NCBI RefSeq assembly: GCF_900188125.1
Contig: NZ_FZOW01000011.1
Location: 1 to 64,000, forward strand
Direction: 5' to 3'
DNA length: 64,000 nt
Source of the DNA: Rhodococcoides kyotonense
Lineage (GTDB): Bacteria > Actinomycetota > Actinomycetes > Mycobacteriales > Mycobacteriaceae
In this document: piece after piece, positions 37,234-47,307 of the stretch
How positions within the stretch are numbered: the first letter of the stretch is position 1
How the letters are laid out: each line of letters starts with the position of its first letter
Notes under the pieces: generated by a model
What the model was told of the DNA's origin: nothing
The model's input: only the letters and a program-made list of their open reading frames with translations
The model's database searches: none
Made by a program: the position numbers and the translations under genes

Positions 37234-39399
37234 CTACTTCAATCCAGCAGCGTCCATTCCGCGAAGTTCCTTCTTCAGGTCCTGGATTTCGTCACGGAGA
37301 CGCCCCGCCAACTCGAACTGCAGCTCGCGCGCCGCGTTCATCATCTGGTCGGTGAGATTCTTGACGAGGTCCGCCAACTCGGCGCGCGGCATGGACTTGA
37401 CGTCCTGCCCCTCGTACACACCGGAACTGACTGCCGCACGGCCCTTCTCACCCTGCGCCCGACGCCCACGGCTCGCATTGCGCCCGGAGCCGCCGACCTC
37501 GACCGACTCGTCGGTGTCGTCGGCTTCCTCGTAGACCTGATCGAGGATGTCGGCGATCTTCTTGCGCAACGGCTGCGGGTCGACGCCCTTCTCCGTGTTG
37601 TACGCGATCTGCTTCTCGCGTCGACGTTCGGTTTCCTCGATGGCGTACTTCATCGAGTCGGTCATCTTGTCGGCGTACATGTGGACTTCACCGGACACGT
37701 TGCGGGCTGCACGACCGATGGTCTGGATCAGGCTGGTGCCACTGCGCAGGAACCCCTCCTTGTCGGCGTCCAGGATGGCGACGAGCGACACCTCCGGCAA
37801 GTCGAGTCCCTCACGAAGAAGGTTGATGCCGACGAGCACGTCGTATTCACCGAGGCGCAGTTGCCGCAGAAGTTCGACGCGTCGCAACGTGTCGATGTCC
37901 GAATGCAGGTATCGGACTCGAATGCCGAGTTCGAGAAGATAGTCGGTGAGGTCCTCGGACATCTTCTTCGTCAACGTGGTGACGAGGACACGCTCGTCCT
38001 TCTCGGTGCGTTCGCGAATCTCGTGCACCAAGTCGTCGATCTGTCCCTTGGTCGGCTTGACGACGACCTTCGGGTCGACGAGGCCGGTCGGGCGAATCAC
38101 CTGTTCGACGAATTCGCCGCCCGTCTGCCCCAGCTCGTATTTCCCTGGCGTCGCGGACAGGTAGACCGTCTGACCGATCCTCTGGGTGAACTCCTCCCAC
38201 GTGAGAGGCCGGTTGTCGGTGGCCGACGGAAGTCGGAATCCGAACTCGACCAGGTTGCGCTTGCGGGACATGTCGCCCTCGTACATCGCACCGATCTGAG
38301 GAACGGTGACATGCGACTCGTCGATGACGAGAAGGAAGTCCTCGGGGAAGTAGTCGATCAATGTGGCCGGTGCGGTGCCTGGGCCGCGACCGTCGATGTG
38401 CCGCGAATAGTTCTCGATGCCCGAACAGAACCCGACCTGCTTGATCATCTCGAGGTCGTACTCCGTACGCATGCGGAGTCGCTGGGCCTCGAGAAGTTTG
38501 CCCTTGTTCTCGAGTTCGGCGAGGCGTTCCTCGAGCTCGGCCTCGATGTTCTTGACCGCCTTCTCCATACGCTCGGGTCCGGCGACGTAATGAGTCGCTG
38601 GGAAGATGCGTACGGACTCGACCTTGCGCACGATGTCACCCGTCAGCGGATGCAGATAGTAGAGCGCCTCGATCTCGTCGCCGAAGAACTCGATCCGGAC
38701 CGCGAGCTCCTCGTAGGACGGAATGATCTCGACGGTGTCACCGCGGACACGGAACGAACCTCGCGTGAACGACATGTCGTTGCGGGTGTACTGGACGTCG
38801 ACCAGCAATCGCAGAAGTGCGTCACGAGGCACCTCCACGTTCACCTCGAGGTGGATGGACCTGTCCACGTACGACTGCGGTGTACCGAGACCGTAGATGC
38901 ACGACACCGACGCCACCACGACGACGTCCCTGCGTGAGAGCAGGTTTGCCGTCGCCGAGTGACGCAGACGCTCGACGTCGTCGTTGATGGACGAGTCCTT
39001 CTCGATGTACGTGTCGGTCTGCGCGATGTACGCCTCGGGTTGGTAGTAGTCGTAGTACGACACGAAGTACTCGACCGCGTTGTTCGGCAGCATGTCACGC
39101 AGCTCGTTGGCCAACTGCGCGGCCAGCGTCTTGTTGGGCGCCATGACCAATGTGGGGCGCTGGATCTTCTCGATCAGCCACGCCGTCGTCGCGGACTTAC
39201 CGGTACCGGTGGCACCGAGCAGCACGACGTCCTTCTCGTCTGCCTTGAGCCGACGTTCCAGATCGGCGATGGCGGCAGGCTGGTCGCCCGCCGGCTTGTG
39301 TTCGCTGACGACCTCGAACGCAGGCCCGGTCCGCTCGATGTCGCCGACAGGACGGAACTCCGAGTGAGCAACCACGGGATGTTCGGATGCAAACGCCAT
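37234..39399 (-). CDS. uvrB: excinuclease ABC subunit B
   Basis: Helicase-like subunit that verifies damage and loads UvrC. The 721-residue protein has Walker [15 protein letters not shown] near residue 60, the damage-probing beta-hairpin region [28 protein letters not shown] (motif II), [21 protein letters not shown] (motif V), QTIGRAARN (motif VI) and a C-terminal UVR domain binding UvrC. ATG 39399. No LexA box was found upstream. uvrA and uvrB lie within 15 kb here, as in mycobacteria. Confidence 0.97.
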   Translation of the reverse strand: MAFASEHPVVAHSEFRPVGDIERTGPAFEVVSEHKPAGDQPAAIADLERRLKADEKDVVLLGATGTGKSATTAWLIEKIQRPTLVMAPNKTLAAQLANELRDMLPNNAVEYFVSYYDYYQPEAYIAQTDTYIEKDSSINDDVERLRHSATANLLSRRDVVVVASVSCIYGLGTPQSYVDRSIHLEVNVEVPRDALLRLLVDVQYTRNDMSFTRGSFRVRGDTVEIIPSYEELAVRIEFFGDEIEALYYLHPLTGDIVRKVESVRIFPATHYVAGPERMEKAVKNIEAELEERLAELENKGKLLEAQRLRMRTEYDLEMIKQVGFCSGIENYSRHIDGRGPGTAPATLIDYFPEDFLLVIDESHVTVPQIGAMYEGDMSRKRNLVEFGFRLPSATDNRPLTWEEFTQRIGQTVYLSATPGKYELGQTGGEFVEQVIRPTGLVDPKVVVKPTKGQIDDLVHEIRERTEKDERVLVTTLTKKMSEDLTDYLLELGIRVRYLHSDIDTLRRVELLRQLRLGEYDVLVGINLLREGLDLPEVSLVAILDADKEGFLRSGTSLIQTIGRAARNVSGEVHMYADKMTDSMKYAIEETERRREKQIAYNTEKGVDPQPLRKKIADILDQVYEEADDTDESVEVGGSGRNASRGRRAQGEKGRAAVSSGVYEGQDVKSMPRAELADLVKNLTDQMMNAARELQFELAGRLRDEIQDLKKELRGMDAAGLK

Positions 39400-39465
39400 G
39401 CGTCCAGGGTAGACGCGACCACCGACAGATTCCCCGGACGAGGATTGCCGGTAGCTTGATCACCC

Positions 39466-40002
39466 ATGGACGCCCCTGTCTCCGCGCCGCACCCGCACGT
39501 CCATCGACCGAAGGTCGAGTACTTCGACGTGGCGGGTCTCACCAACACCGACCCCAAAGGCTTCGTGCGCGCCGTCGACGAATACCGAGTGGAACCGTGG
39601 GGCCTGTACATGGCCCGGCCGTCGGACCATCGGCAGTTCGACTATCTGCAGTCCTGGCTGCTGCCGAGCCTGGGTCTGCGGGCGTCGATCTTCCATTACC
39701 TTCCCGGCCACCGACGAGACCAGAACTACTACGTGGACGTCGGTGAATTCGTCGCGGGCGACGTCTGGACGTCGACCGATCACTACCTCGATGTCGTCTC
39801 CAGAACAGGGCGTGGCTTCGACCTGCTCGATGTCGACGAGCTTCTCGATGCCCGCGCCGCCGGAGTGCTCGACGGTCCCACTGCCGAACAAGCGATGCAC
39901 CGAGCCGTCACGGCTGTCGACGGACTCGCACGCTTCGACTACGACCTCGATGCGTGGCTCTCCTCACTCGGCATGCCGACGACGTGGCGGCCCTACGACT
40001 GA
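39466..40002 (+). CDS. DUF402 domain-containing protein
   Basis: A 178-residue protein with a DUF402-like beta-rich core: HRRDQNYYVDVGEFVAGDVW and TSTDHYLDVVSRTGRGFDLLDVDELL, with conserved acidic residues in the second. DUF402 proteins include nucleoside di/triphosphate phosphatases and FomD-like enzymes; which activity applies here is not clear. It lies between uvrB and coaE, the position of Rv1632c. Confidence 0.75.
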   Translation: MDAPVSAPHPHVHRPKVEYFDVAGLTNTDPKGFVRAVDEYRVEPWGLYMARPSDHRQFDYLQSWLLPSLGLRASIFHYLPGHRRDQNYYVDVGEFVAGDVWTSTDHYLDVVSRTGRGFDLLDVDELLDARAAGVLDGPTAEQAMHRAVTAVDGLARFDYDLDAWLSSLGMPTTWRPYD

Positions 40003-40011
40003 CGCGGACCG

Positions 40012-41229
40012 TCAGGGCGTCCAGCCGGACGCCTCCGCCCACTCCCACGCTCGCACGTACGCGCCGTCGAACCACGGCGCCTTGGCGCTCTCGTACGTCT
40101 CGACGGCGTCGATGTCATCGTCCACCTCGGCAGCCGCTGCCGCCGCAGTCCGCTTGATCGCGACGTACTCCGCCGCCGCATCCGCGTCGGCGCGCAGCCA
40201 ATCGCGGAACACGAGCGAAAATCGTTGAGCGGGCCAGCCATCCACTCGGATGTGCACCGCAGCCGGGCGACCTGGATCGGCACTGCCGTGTATCCGCTTG
40301 CCCCACACCGCCGGATCGGCCTCACCCCCGATCCCGTAACCGGGCTCCGGTTCGTCGGACGTGATGTTGTCGATACGCGGAAAGCCGATGCGCCGCAACG
40401 ATTCCGCCAACGAGTCGGCATCGTCGAGACTCGACACCGTGATCTGGATGTCGACGACGTCTCGCGCCTCGACGCCCGGCACTGCCGTCGAACCGATGTG
40501 ATCGATTCTCGCAGCGGCACTTCCGCACACCACCGCGAGCCGCGCGACGAGACGCTCCGCTTGCGACTGCCACGTCGGATCGGCATCGACGAGCACGGGA
40601 GGTGCCACGACCGTGACGCCGTCGCGAATGTTCTTCTCGAACGGCACGAGTCGCTCGCTCCAGAGGGCGCGGACGCTCTCCTCGATGTCGCCCTTGGCGC
40701 CGCTGTTGTCGATCCAGATGTCAGCGGCAGCGCGTCGAGCATCATCCGACGCCTGCGCCGCGATGCGTGCGCGTGCGTCGGCCTCCGGCATGTCTCTCTG
40801 CCCGACGAGCCGACGTACGCGTTCCTCTGCATCGACGTAGACGACTGCGACGAGCTGGAACAGCGCGCCCATCTTTCCTTCCACCAGCAGTGGAATGTCC
40901 TGCACGACGATCGCGTCCTCAGCCGCACCGTCCACCAATTCCGCGGTGCGCGCACCGACGAGCGGATGCACGATGGAATTCAACGTCGTTCGCGACTCGT
41001 CGCCTGCGAATGCCTTGGCTGCCAACGCTGGACGGTCCAGACTCCCATCGGACGTCAGGATCCCGTCGCCGAAAGCGTCGACGAGTTTCGCGAGTCCCGG
41101 CGTGCCAGGTTCGACGACCTCGCGCGCGATGACGTCCGCGTCGACGAGCACTCCGCCCAACTCCGACAGAATTTTCGACACGGTGGACTTTCCCGCTCCG
41201 ATGCCTCCGGTGAGGCCGAGTCTCAACAT
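40012..41229 (-). CDS. coaE: dephospho-CoA kinase fused to a GrpB (UPF0157) domain
   Basis: Final step of CoA synthesis. Residues 1-200 are the kinase: P-loop LTGGIGAGKST (about 6-16), DADVIAREVV, and the substrate lid around QDIPLLVEGKM. Residues about 215-405 form a GrpB/UPF0157 nucleotidyltransferase-like domain (ARIDHIGSTAVPGVEARDVVDIQITV). The same fusion is known in mycobacteria (Rv1631), where the extra domain supports folding. ATG 41229 is chosen over one at 41280 because the kinase begins MLRLGLTGGIG. Confidence 0.95.
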   Translation of the reverse strand: MLRLGLTGGIGAGKSTVSKILSELGGVLVDADVIAREVVEPGTPGLAKLVDAFGDGILTSDGSLDRPALAAKAFAGDESRTTLNSIVHPLVGARTAELVDGAAEDAIVVQDIPLLVEGKMGALFQLVAVVYVDAEERVRRLVGQRDMPEADARARIAAQASDDARRAAADIWIDNSGAKGDIEESVRALWSERLVPFEKNIRDGVTVVAPPVLVDADPTWQSQAERLVARLAVVCGSAAARIDHIGSTAVPGVEARDVVDIQITVSSLDDADSLAESLRRIGFPRIDNITSDEPEPGYGIGGEADPAVWGKRIHGSADPGRPAAVHIRVDGWPAQRFSLVFRDWLRADADAAAEYVAIKRTAAAAAAEVDDDIDAVETYESAKAPWFDGAYVRAWEWAEASGWTP

Positions 41230-41360
41230 GACGTCCAGTCTGTCATCGAACACGCCGGAGCACACCAGCCCCAAATACACCAGGTTTACCGGACGGTCCG
41301 TTATCTTCGTCGTGCGAGATAAGTATTTGCCGACCCCACTGCTAGCGAAAAGGACTTCCG

Positions 41361-41570
41361 ATGCGAAGCAATCAGATCCAACCGGGTCGGCACCGTCTGG
41401 GCATGGAATCGGGAATCCACGTCATTCTGATCCCCGAAGTTGCCTTGGCGTTGGCCGATCATCGGCGAAACTGGTTCACCACGCTTCTCAGTCCGGCCCG
41501 TCACAGCTTCGCGTCGATGCGCAAGCGGACCGGCGCCGTCGCTCAATGGAGTCCCGCCGTCGCAGGCTGA
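41361..41570 (+). CDS. Small hypothetical protein
   Basis: No family recognised. The 69-residue product is basic, with a central amphipathic stretch (HVILIPEVALALADHRRNW). The ORF has AAAGGA 6 nt before its ATG and is followed 22 nt later by a textbook intrinsic terminator (41592-41626), so it is very probably a real transcribed gene. It is divergent from coaE. An alternative is that the region encodes a small RNA ending at the same terminator. Confidence 0.55.
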   Translation: MRSNQIQPGRHRLGMESGIHVILIPEVALALADHRRNWFTTLLSPARHSFASMRKRTGAVAQWSPAVAG

Positions 41571-41591
41571 GCCGACCCGTCGAAAACGACT

Positions 41592-41626
41592 ATGGACCCG
41601 AATCCTCGCGGATCGGGTCCATTTTT
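41592..41626 (+). terminator. Rho-independent terminator of the small gene
   Basis: ATGGACCCGA (41592-41601) pairs with TCGGGTCCAT (41613-41622) and is followed by a run of five T (41622-41626). This is one of only two hairpins in the window with a proper U-tract. Confidence 0.8.
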
Positions 41627-41729
41627 GTCGTGCTCGATCGCTTGAATGCGCCATTCATACGATCAGATGGCATACATGTGACATTCATGCGGACGGGCTG
41701 ACCTCCGGGAGCACCCCCGAAAAGAGATG

Positions 41730-41759
41730 AGCCCCGACTCTCCGAAGAGAGCCGGGGCT
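41730..41759 (-). terminator. Terminator of rpsA
   Basis: GCCCCG and CTCTC pair with GAGAG and CGGGGC around a CGAA tetraloop. On the minus strand it lies 32 nt past the rpsA stop and is followed by CATCTCTTTT. The stretch 41627-41729 between this and the plus-strand terminator holds no gene. Confidence 0.75.
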
Positions 41760-41791
41760 GCGGTCACACCCTTACGGGTGGACATCTTCTA

Positions 41792-43267
41792 TCAGGCGTT
41801 GCCCGACAACTTCTCACGCAGCGCAGCGAGCTGAGCATCGCTGGCCAGCGATCCGCCCGACGAAGCCGGTGCGGATGCTGCGGGAGCATCGCCTTCGGCA
41901 TCGTTGGACTGACCCGACTCGGAGGAGTAGTTGGTGTTGGCGGCTTCAGCAGCCTCGTCCTTCGCCGTCTTCTCCATCTGAGCGGTGTGCATCTTGTGGC
42001 GACGCTCTGCCTCGGCATAGCGGCCTTCCCACTCTTCACGCTGCTTCTCGTAGCCTTCGAGCCATTCGTTGGTCTCGGAGTCGAAGCCCTCGGGGAAGAT
42101 GTAGTTGCCCTGCTCGTCGTACGAGTCGGCCATTCCGTACTTGGACGGATCGAACTCTTCTGCGTAGTCCTCGTTGGCCTGCTTGAGGCTCAGCGAGATA
42201 CGACGACGCTCGAGATCGATGTCGATGACCTTGACGAGTGCGTCGTCGCCGACACCCACGACCTGGTCCGGAACCTCCACGTGGCGCTCGGCCAGCTCGG
42301 AGATGTGCACGAGGCCCTCGATGCCCTCTTCGACGCGAACGAACGCACCGAACGGAACGAGCTTGGTGACCTTACCGGGCACGATCTGGCCGATCGCGTG
42401 CGTGCGAGCGAACTGACGCCACGGATCTTCCTGAGTTGCCTTGAGAGACAGCGAAACGCGCTCGCGGTCCAGGTCGACGTCGAGAACCTCGACGGTGACC
42501 TCGGTGCCGACCTCGACAACCTCGGACGGGTGGTCGATGTGCTTCCAGGACAGCTCGGAGACGTGCACGAGTCCGTCGACGCCACCCAGGTCCACGAAGG
42601 CACCGAAGTTGACGATGGAGGACACGAAGCCCTTGCGGACCTGTCCCTTCTGGAGCTGGTGCAGGAACTCGCTGCGAACCTCGGACTGAGTCTGCTCGAG
42701 CCATGCACGGCGCGACAGGACCACGTTGTTGCGGTTCTTGTCGAGCTCGATGATCTTGGCCTCGATCTCCTTGCCGACGTACGGCTGGAGGTCGCGGACG
42801 CGACGCATCTCGACGAGCGATGCGGGCAGGAAGCCACGCAGGCCGATGTCGAGGATGAGGCCGCCCTTGACGACCTCGATGACGGTGCCCTTGACGGCCT
42901 CGTCCTTCTCCTTGAGCTCTTCGATCGTGCCCCAGGCGCGCTCGTACTGCGCACGCTTCTTGGACAGGATCAGGCGGCCTTCCTTGTCCTCCTTGGTGAG
43001 AACGAGAGCTTCGACCTCATCGCCGACGGAAACGACCTCGTTGGGGTCGACGTCGTGCTTGATGGAGAGCTCACGGGAAGGGATGACGCCTTCGGTCTTG
43101 TAACCGATGTCGAGCAGAACCTCGTCACGATCGACCTTGACGATGGTGCCTTCGACGATGTCGCCATCGTTGAAGTACTTGATCGTGGCGTCGATAGCGG
43201 CGAGAAAGTCCTCTGCGGAGCCGATGTCGTTGACGGCTACCTGCGGCGAGGTTGTGGTTGAGGGCAT
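41792..43267 (-). CDS. rpsA: 30S ribosomal protein S1
   Basis: mRNA-binding ribosomal protein. The 491 residues contain four S1 domains in tandem, starting near residues 35, 120, 205 and 290 (for example GDIVEGTIVKVDRDEVLLDIGYK and VRKGFVSSIVNFGAFVDLGGVDGLVHVSEL, each split by the fold). Then comes an acidic, Ala/Ser-rich tail ending LREKLSGNA. Four domains and this tail are the actinobacterial form. ATG 43267 begins MPSTTTSPQV; an open frame runs upstream to 43411 without any S1-like sequence. Confidence 0.96.
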   Translation of the reverse strand: MPSTTTSPQVAVNDIGSAEDFLAAIDATIKYFNDGDIVEGTIVKVDRDEVLLDIGYKTEGVIPSRELSIKHDVDPNEVVSVGDEVEALVLTKEDKEGRLILSKKRAQYERAWGTIEELKEKDEAVKGTVIEVVKGGLILDIGLRGFLPASLVEMRRVRDLQPYVGKEIEAKIIELDKNRNNVVLSRRAWLEQTQSEVRSEFLHQLQKGQVRKGFVSSIVNFGAFVDLGGVDGLVHVSELSWKHIDHPSEVVEVGTEVTVEVLDVDLDRERVSLSLKATQEDPWRQFARTHAIGQIVPGKVTKLVPFGAFVRVEEGIEGLVHISELAERHVEVPDQVVGVGDDALVKVIDIDLERRRISLSLKQANEDYAEEFDPSKYGMADSYDEQGNYIFPEGFDSETNEWLEGYEKQREEWEGRYAEAERRHKMHTAQMEKTAKDEAAEAANTNYSSESGQSNDAEGDAPAASAPASSGGSLASDAQLAALREKLSGNA

Positions 43268-43496
43268 GTGTTGAGTTGCTCCGGACGGGTTGGGTATCGG
43301 TTGATGGATGTTCGGTCGGACGATGAAGCTGATGAAGAACGAGCCTGCCCGGTGCGAACTACCCGGACACCGGTGTACAACCAACAGCACACCGATTTCG
43401 TTCCGCCGCACGACGAACGAGCCTCACCCACTGAGGACAACCCCGATGAGCGATATCCCGACGACCCCGCGCAGCACGAACACACTCGCGTTCCAC

Positions 43497-43526
43497 AGGG
43501 TACGCGATTGCGTCACAGCTGGGCAA
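43497..43526 (-). promoter_or_regulatory. Candidate rpsA promoter (TTGCCC-N18-TACCCT)
   Basis: On the minus strand -35 TTGCCC (43521-43526) and -10 TACCCT (43497-43502) are 18 nt apart. It would give a leader of about 220 nt before rpsA. The 350-nt gap 43268-43617 otherwise holds this leader and a small direct repeat. Confidence 0.4.
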
Positions 43527-43561
43527 ACCTGGCGGGGCCGTCGCAAACCTGGCGGGGCCGT
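43523..43561 (+). repeat. 19-bp direct repeat upstream of rpsA and the methyltransferase
   Basis: GCAAACCTGGCGGGGCCGT occurs at 43523-43541 and again at 43543-43561, a 20-bp period. The first copy overlaps the candidate rpsA -35. Such spacing (about two helical turns) could suit a regulator, but this is only a pattern. Confidence 0.6.
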
Positions 43562-43617
43562 TGAAACCCGCACGAGACAGTGGCCACTGAGTCGGCGACC
43601 GCCCATGCCCGACTACC

Positions 43618-44472
43618 GTGACGTCCGTGACCGACAGCTCCCCCACCCCACCTGCGCCGCAGCAACCCGTCGTACCGGGTCGTGCTCGACTGTCGTCCGC
43701 CGCGAGCGATCGGGCCAGCCGATCCTGGTGGGATTCCGACGCCGACGAGTACCACCGAACACACGGTGAATTCTTGGGGGTCGCCACGGAACGAGGTGAA
43801 TTCGTGTGGTGCCCCGAAGGGCTGCACGAAGGCGACGCGCAGCTGCTCGGCGACGTCGCCGACAAGGATGTCCTCGAAGTAGGGTGCGGCTCTGCGCCCT
43901 GCGCACGGTGGCTGCACAGCCAGGGGGCGCGGGCGATCGGACTCGACATCTCGTCCGGCATGCTCCGCAAGGGTCTCGACGCCATGGAAGCCAGCGGTGA
44001 ACACGTTCCCCTGATCCAAGCGAGCGCCGAGTCGCTGCCATTCGCCGACGAGCGCTTCGACATAGTGTGTTCCGCGTTCGGCGCAGTTCCGTTCGTCGCC
44101 GATTCCGCAAATGTGATGGCCGAGGTCGCCCGTGTACTGCGGCCTGGCGGCATCTGGGTCTTCGCCGTCAATCACCCGATGCGGTGGATCTTCCCCGACG
44201 ACCCAGGCCCCGATGGTCTGACGGCGACGATTCCCTACTTCGATCGCACGCCGTACGTCGAGTTCGACGGGGACGGCACGCCCGCATACGTCGAGCACCA
44301 TCGAACGATCGGTGATCGGGTCCGCGAAATCGTGGCGGCCGGTCTGGAGCTGAGAGACATCGTCGAACCCGATTGGCCCGAATGGCTGGACCGCGAGTGG
44401 GGTCAGTGGAGCCCACTGCGCGGCCAGCTCTTTCCCGGCACTGCCATCTTCAGCTGCCGAAAGCCTCGTTAG
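43618..44472 (+). CDS. Class I SAM-dependent methyltransferase
   Basis: A 284-residue methyltransferase with motif [16 protein letters not shown], post-[10 protein letters not shown], motif [19 protein letters not shown], and [16 protein letters not shown]. The N-terminus has [18 protein letters not shown], a pattern common in actinobacterial Methyltransf_11 proteins. The substrate is unknown. GTG 43618 is used; a GTG at 43627 is possible. Its TAG stop interlocks with the TAA of the convergent ATPase gene, a 4-nt overlap. Confidence 0.88.
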   Translation: MTSVTDSSPTPPAPQQPVVPGRARLSSAASDRASRSWWDSDADEYHRTHGEFLGVATERGEFVWCPEGLHEGDAQLLGDVADKDVLEVGCGSAPCARWLHSQGARAIGLDISSGMLRKGLDAMEASGEHVPLIQASAESLPFADERFDIVCSAFGAVPFVADSANVMAEVARVLRPGGIWVFAVNHPMRWIFPDDPGPDGLTATIPYFDRTPYVEFDGDGTPAYVEHHRTIGDRVREIVAAGLELRDIVEPDWPEWLDREWGQWSPLRGQLFPGTAIFSCRKPR

Positions 44473-45230
44473 AGAAGCTTCGACAGGAAGGCCTTGGTGC
44501 GGTCGTGCTGCGGATTCGCGAGCAGCGACCTCGGTTCGCCGGATTCGACCACGACGCCCTGATCCATGAAGACCAGCTGGTCGGCGACCTCACGAGCGAA
44601 CCCCATCTCGTGCGTGACGACGACCATCGTCATCCCGTCCTTCGCGAGTTCGCGCATCACTCCGAGCACCTCGCCGACCAGTTCGGGATCGAGCGCGGAC
44701 GTCGGCTCGTCGAACAGCATGAGCTTCGGGTCCATCGCGAGAGCTCGGGCGATGGCGACGCGCTGCTGCTGACCACCCGACAGTTGAGCGGGATAGGCCG
44801 TCGCCTTGTCGGCGAGACCGACACGATCCAGCAGCTCTTTCGCACGTGCGAGGGCGTCGGACTTCTTCGTTCTCTTCACCTGAGTCGGTGCCTCGATGAC
44901 GTTCTCGAGCGCAGTCCGGTGCGGAAACAGGTTGAAGTGCTGAAAGACCATGCCGATATCCCGACGCTGTTTCGCGGCCTTCTTGGGGTGCAGCTCGTAG
45001 AGCTTGCCGTTCTTCTCCTCGTAGCCGACGAGCTCGTCGTCGACATACAGCCGACCGGCATTGACCTGCTCGAGGTGGTTGATGCAGCGCAGGAACGTCG
45101 ACTTCCCGGATCCCGACGGCCCGACAAGACACAGCACCTGTCCCCTGTCGATCTCCAACGAGATTCCTTTGAGAACTTTCAGCGCGCCGAAGTTCTTGCA
45201 GACCCGATCGGCCCTGACCATCGGCGCCAT
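44469..45230 (-). CDS. Glutamate/polar amino-acid ABC transporter ATP-binding protein
   Basis: ATPase of an amino-acid importer (GlnQ/GluA type), 253 residues. It has Walker [16 protein letters not shown]-loop [19 protein letters not shown], signature [16 protein letters not shown], Walker [14 protein letters not shown] and H-loop [14 protein letters not shown]. All are typical of the polar-amino-acid-uptake family. The ATG 45230 shares a base with the permease stop (TGATG). The order is binding protein - permease - ATPase. Confidence 0.93.
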   Translation of the reverse strand: MAPMVRADRVCKNFGALKVLKGISLEIDRGQVLCLVGPSGSGKSTFLRCINHLEQVNAGRLYVDDELVGYEEKNGKLYELHPKKAAKQRRDIGMVFQHFNLFPHRTALENVIEAPTQVKRTKKSDALARAKELLDRVGLADKATAYPAQLSGGQQQRVAIARALAMDPKLMLFDEPTSALDPELVGEVLGVMRELAKDGMTMVVVTHEMGFAREVADQLVFMDQGVVVESGEPRSLLANPQHDRTKAFLSKLL

Positions 45231-46186
45231 CAGATGCGTCCGTTCTCGTTCGCGCGCGGATCCGCCGTCGCATCGGGTGCTTGCGCGTCGGCGAGCGCAC
45301 GCAACTGGCGGCCGGTGAGCTGCCTCGACGCGCCCTTCGAGTAGTACCGCTCCAGATAGAATTGGCCGATCATCAGAATGCTGGTGATCGCCAGATACCA
45401 GGTCGACGCAACCAGAAGCAGTGGAATCGGTTCGAAGTTCGCCCCGGAAATGTCCCGTGCCCGTCCGTACACATCCCCCGTGAACGGGACCGCGGCAACG
45501 AGCGAGGTGGTCTTCAGCATGCTGATGACCTCGTTGCCGGTCGGCGGGATGATCACCCGCATCGCCTGCGGCAAGACCGTGCGACGCATCGTCTGCGACC
45601 ACGACATGCCCAGCGCGACGGATGCTTCCATCTGGCCTTCACCGACGGAGTTGATGCCTGCGCGGACGATCTCGGCCATGTAGGCAGCCTCGTTCAGCGC
45701 AAGGCCCACGACGGCGAACCAAAATGCCGTGTACAGAGCCTGCAGATCGAACGTCGCGAACTGGACGGTGAACGGGATTCCCAATGCCACTGTCTTGTAG
45801 ATCGACGGGATGAGTCCCCAGAACACGAGCTGCACGTAGACCGGGGTGCCGCGAAAGACCCAGAGGTACACCCACGCTGCGCTGCGCAAGACGGGATTGG
45901 GCGACAACCTCATGACCGCCAGCAGCACACCGAGGATCACCGCGATGATCATCGAGTAGACAGTCAGCTGCAGTGTGAACCAGACGCCTTGACTGATTCT
46001 CGTGTCGAACAAATAGCGGCCGTACGTTCCCCAGCCGTAGGCCGGGTTGGTTGCAGCGCCGTAGGCGAAGAGCCCGAAGAGCACGACGACCACGACCGCG
46101 GCGATCCAACGGCCCGGATGCCGCAGTGGGATCGCCTTGATCGGATCCGGTTCGGCGTCCGCGCTCAGTGAGGCAGGTTCGGACAC
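45230..46186 (-). CDS. Polar amino-acid ABC transporter permease
   Basis: A 318-residue HisM/GlnP-type permease. An N-terminal membrane segment ([17 protein letters not shown]) is followed by five more and by the EAA motif region [33 protein letters not shown] (read in two parts), which contacts the ATPase. There is only one permease gene, so it likely works as a homodimer, unlike the two-permease GluABCD of Corynebacterium. The charged C-terminal tail runs about 30 residues beyond the last helix. Confidence 0.93.
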   Translation of the reverse strand: MSEPASLSADAEPDPIKAIPLRHPGRWIAAVVVVVLFGLFAYGAATNPAYGWGTYGRYLFDTRISQGVWFTLQLTVYSMIIAVILGVLLAVMRLSPNPVLRSAAWVYLWVFRGTPVYVQLVFWGLIPSIYKTVALGIPFTVQFATFDLQALYTAFWFAVVGLALNEAAYMAEIVRAGINSVGEGQMEASVALGMSWSQTMRRTVLPQAMRVIIPPTGNEVISMLKTTSLVAAVPFTGDVYGRARDISGANFEPIPLLLVASTWYLAITSILMIGQFYLERYYSKGASRQLTGRQLRALADAQAPDATADPRANENGRI

Positions 46187-46226
46187 GCCGCACCCTTTCG
46201 TCTCGTCGAGTGATATGACACCGCCA

Positions 46227-47141
46227 TCAGCTGACTGCGCCGTTGATCTGCGACGTGTCGATCACGCCTGCCTCGACGCCCCAGTTCTCGGCGATGGTCT
46301 GGTACTGGCCGTTGTCGATCAGGTACTGCACGGCCTGCTGCAACGTCGCTGCCAGCGGCGAGCCCTTCGCGACCGGGTAGCCGTACGGCGCCGAGTCGAA
46401 CACGTCTCCCGCTGGCTCGAGCTTGTCGCCACTCTGCTTGATCGCGTACGCCGTGACCGGCGAATCCGCCGACATCGCATCGACGCGACCGAGAACGAGC
46501 GCGTTGGCTGCGTCGTCCTGGCTGTCGAACTTCACGATCTCGATGGCGGGCTTGCCCGCAGCGACGCAAGCCTCGCTCTTGGCCGGAACCTCTTCCTGGT
46601 CCTGAATGGTCGTCGTCTGGACCGCCACCTTCAGACCACACGCGTCGGTCGGATCGACACTGCCACCTGCCTGCTGCGCCCACTGCGTTCCGGCGTTGAA
46701 GTAGGTAGTGAAGTCGACGGTGGCTTCGCGTTCCTTGGTGTCGGTGAACGACGACATACCGACGTCGTATGTTCCGGCCTGGATCGACGGAATGATGCGG
46801 TCGAAGTCCGCTTCCTCGTATTGGGCCGTCACACCGAGAACACCGGCCACAGCGTCCATCAGGTCGACGTCGAATCCGACGATCTTGCCCGACGAGTCCT
46901 TGAACTCGTTCGGCGAATACGGCACGTTGACGCCCACGACGAGGGTGCCGGAGTCGACGTTCTTCTGTGGGAGCGTCGCGGCGATGTCGTCGACGGTGCC
47001 GACCTCGACAGCAGTCGTCTCGCCTGCCGCTGGTGCGCCGCCGTCCTCTGTGTTCTGAGCGCATGCGGTGAGCATCAGCGCACCGGCACCCGAGAGGGCC
47101 AGCAGAACTCGAGCGGGCTTCGAGAATGATCGTGTAACCAC
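46227..47141 (-). CDS. Glutamate-type ABC transporter substrate-binding lipoprotein
   Basis: Extracellular binding protein of the importer. The 304-residue precursor has a signal peptide with lipobox LTAC (cleavage before Cys, about residue 27). The SBP_bac_3 fold contains LVVGVNVPYSPNEF, IVGFDVDLMDAVAGVLG, DFDRIIPSIQAGTYDVGMSSFTDTKERE (in two parts) and GTQWAQ. GTG 47141 is preferred because GGAGGGA lies just upstream; an ATG at 47156 would overlap that site. It is the first gene of the operon. Confidence 0.92.
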   Translation of the reverse strand: MVTRSFSKPARVLLALSGAGALMLTACAQNTEDGGAPAAGETTAVEVGTVDDIAATLPQKNVDSGTLVVGVNVPYSPNEFKDSSGKIVGFDVDLMDAVAGVLGVTAQYEEADFDRIIPSIQAGTYDVGMSSFTDTKEREATVDFTTYFNAGTQWAQQAGGSVDPTDACGLKVAVQTTTIQDQEEVPAKSEACVAAGKPAIEIVKFDSQDDAANALVLGRVDAMSADSPVTAYAIKQSGDKLEPAGDVFDSAPYGYPVAKGSPLAATLQQAVQYLIDNGQYQTIAENWGVEAGVIDTSQINGAVS

Positions 47142-47234
47142 GGGGAGTCCCTCCAAAAAATCGAAATGACACCACCATCATTCGGTGCTGCCAGACGTTG
47201 AACGTACGCGACACACCGCCACGTTGCCGTATCG

Positions 47235-47250
47235 GTAACCGAACAGTAAC
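47235..47250 (-). promoter_or_regulatory. Candidate nitrogen-regulator (GlnR-like) half-sites upstream of the glutamate transporter
   Basis: On the minus strand GTTAC-N6-GTTAC is a direct repeat with an 11-bp period, about 95 bp upstream of the binding-protein gene. GlnR sites use 5-bp elements spaced 11 bp apart (GTnAC-n6-GAAAC); the second element here deviates. The match is suggestive only. Confidence 0.3.
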
Positions 47251-47307
47251 GTCGCTCGGCCACGCAGTTGCGGCATTTCCCGGTACCGAAGTTCGAAACG
47301 GACCGGC

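Noticed and set aside
41627..41729. Possible extra regulatory region or tiny ORF between two terminators
   Set aside because: Contains two ATTCAT words but no promoter, ribosome site or conserved-looking ORF; nothing supportable.
41987..43261. 424-codon plus-strand frame rich in Leu/Val/Asp
   Set aside because: Antisense to rpsA; composition mirrors the S1 coding sequence and no fold is recognisable.
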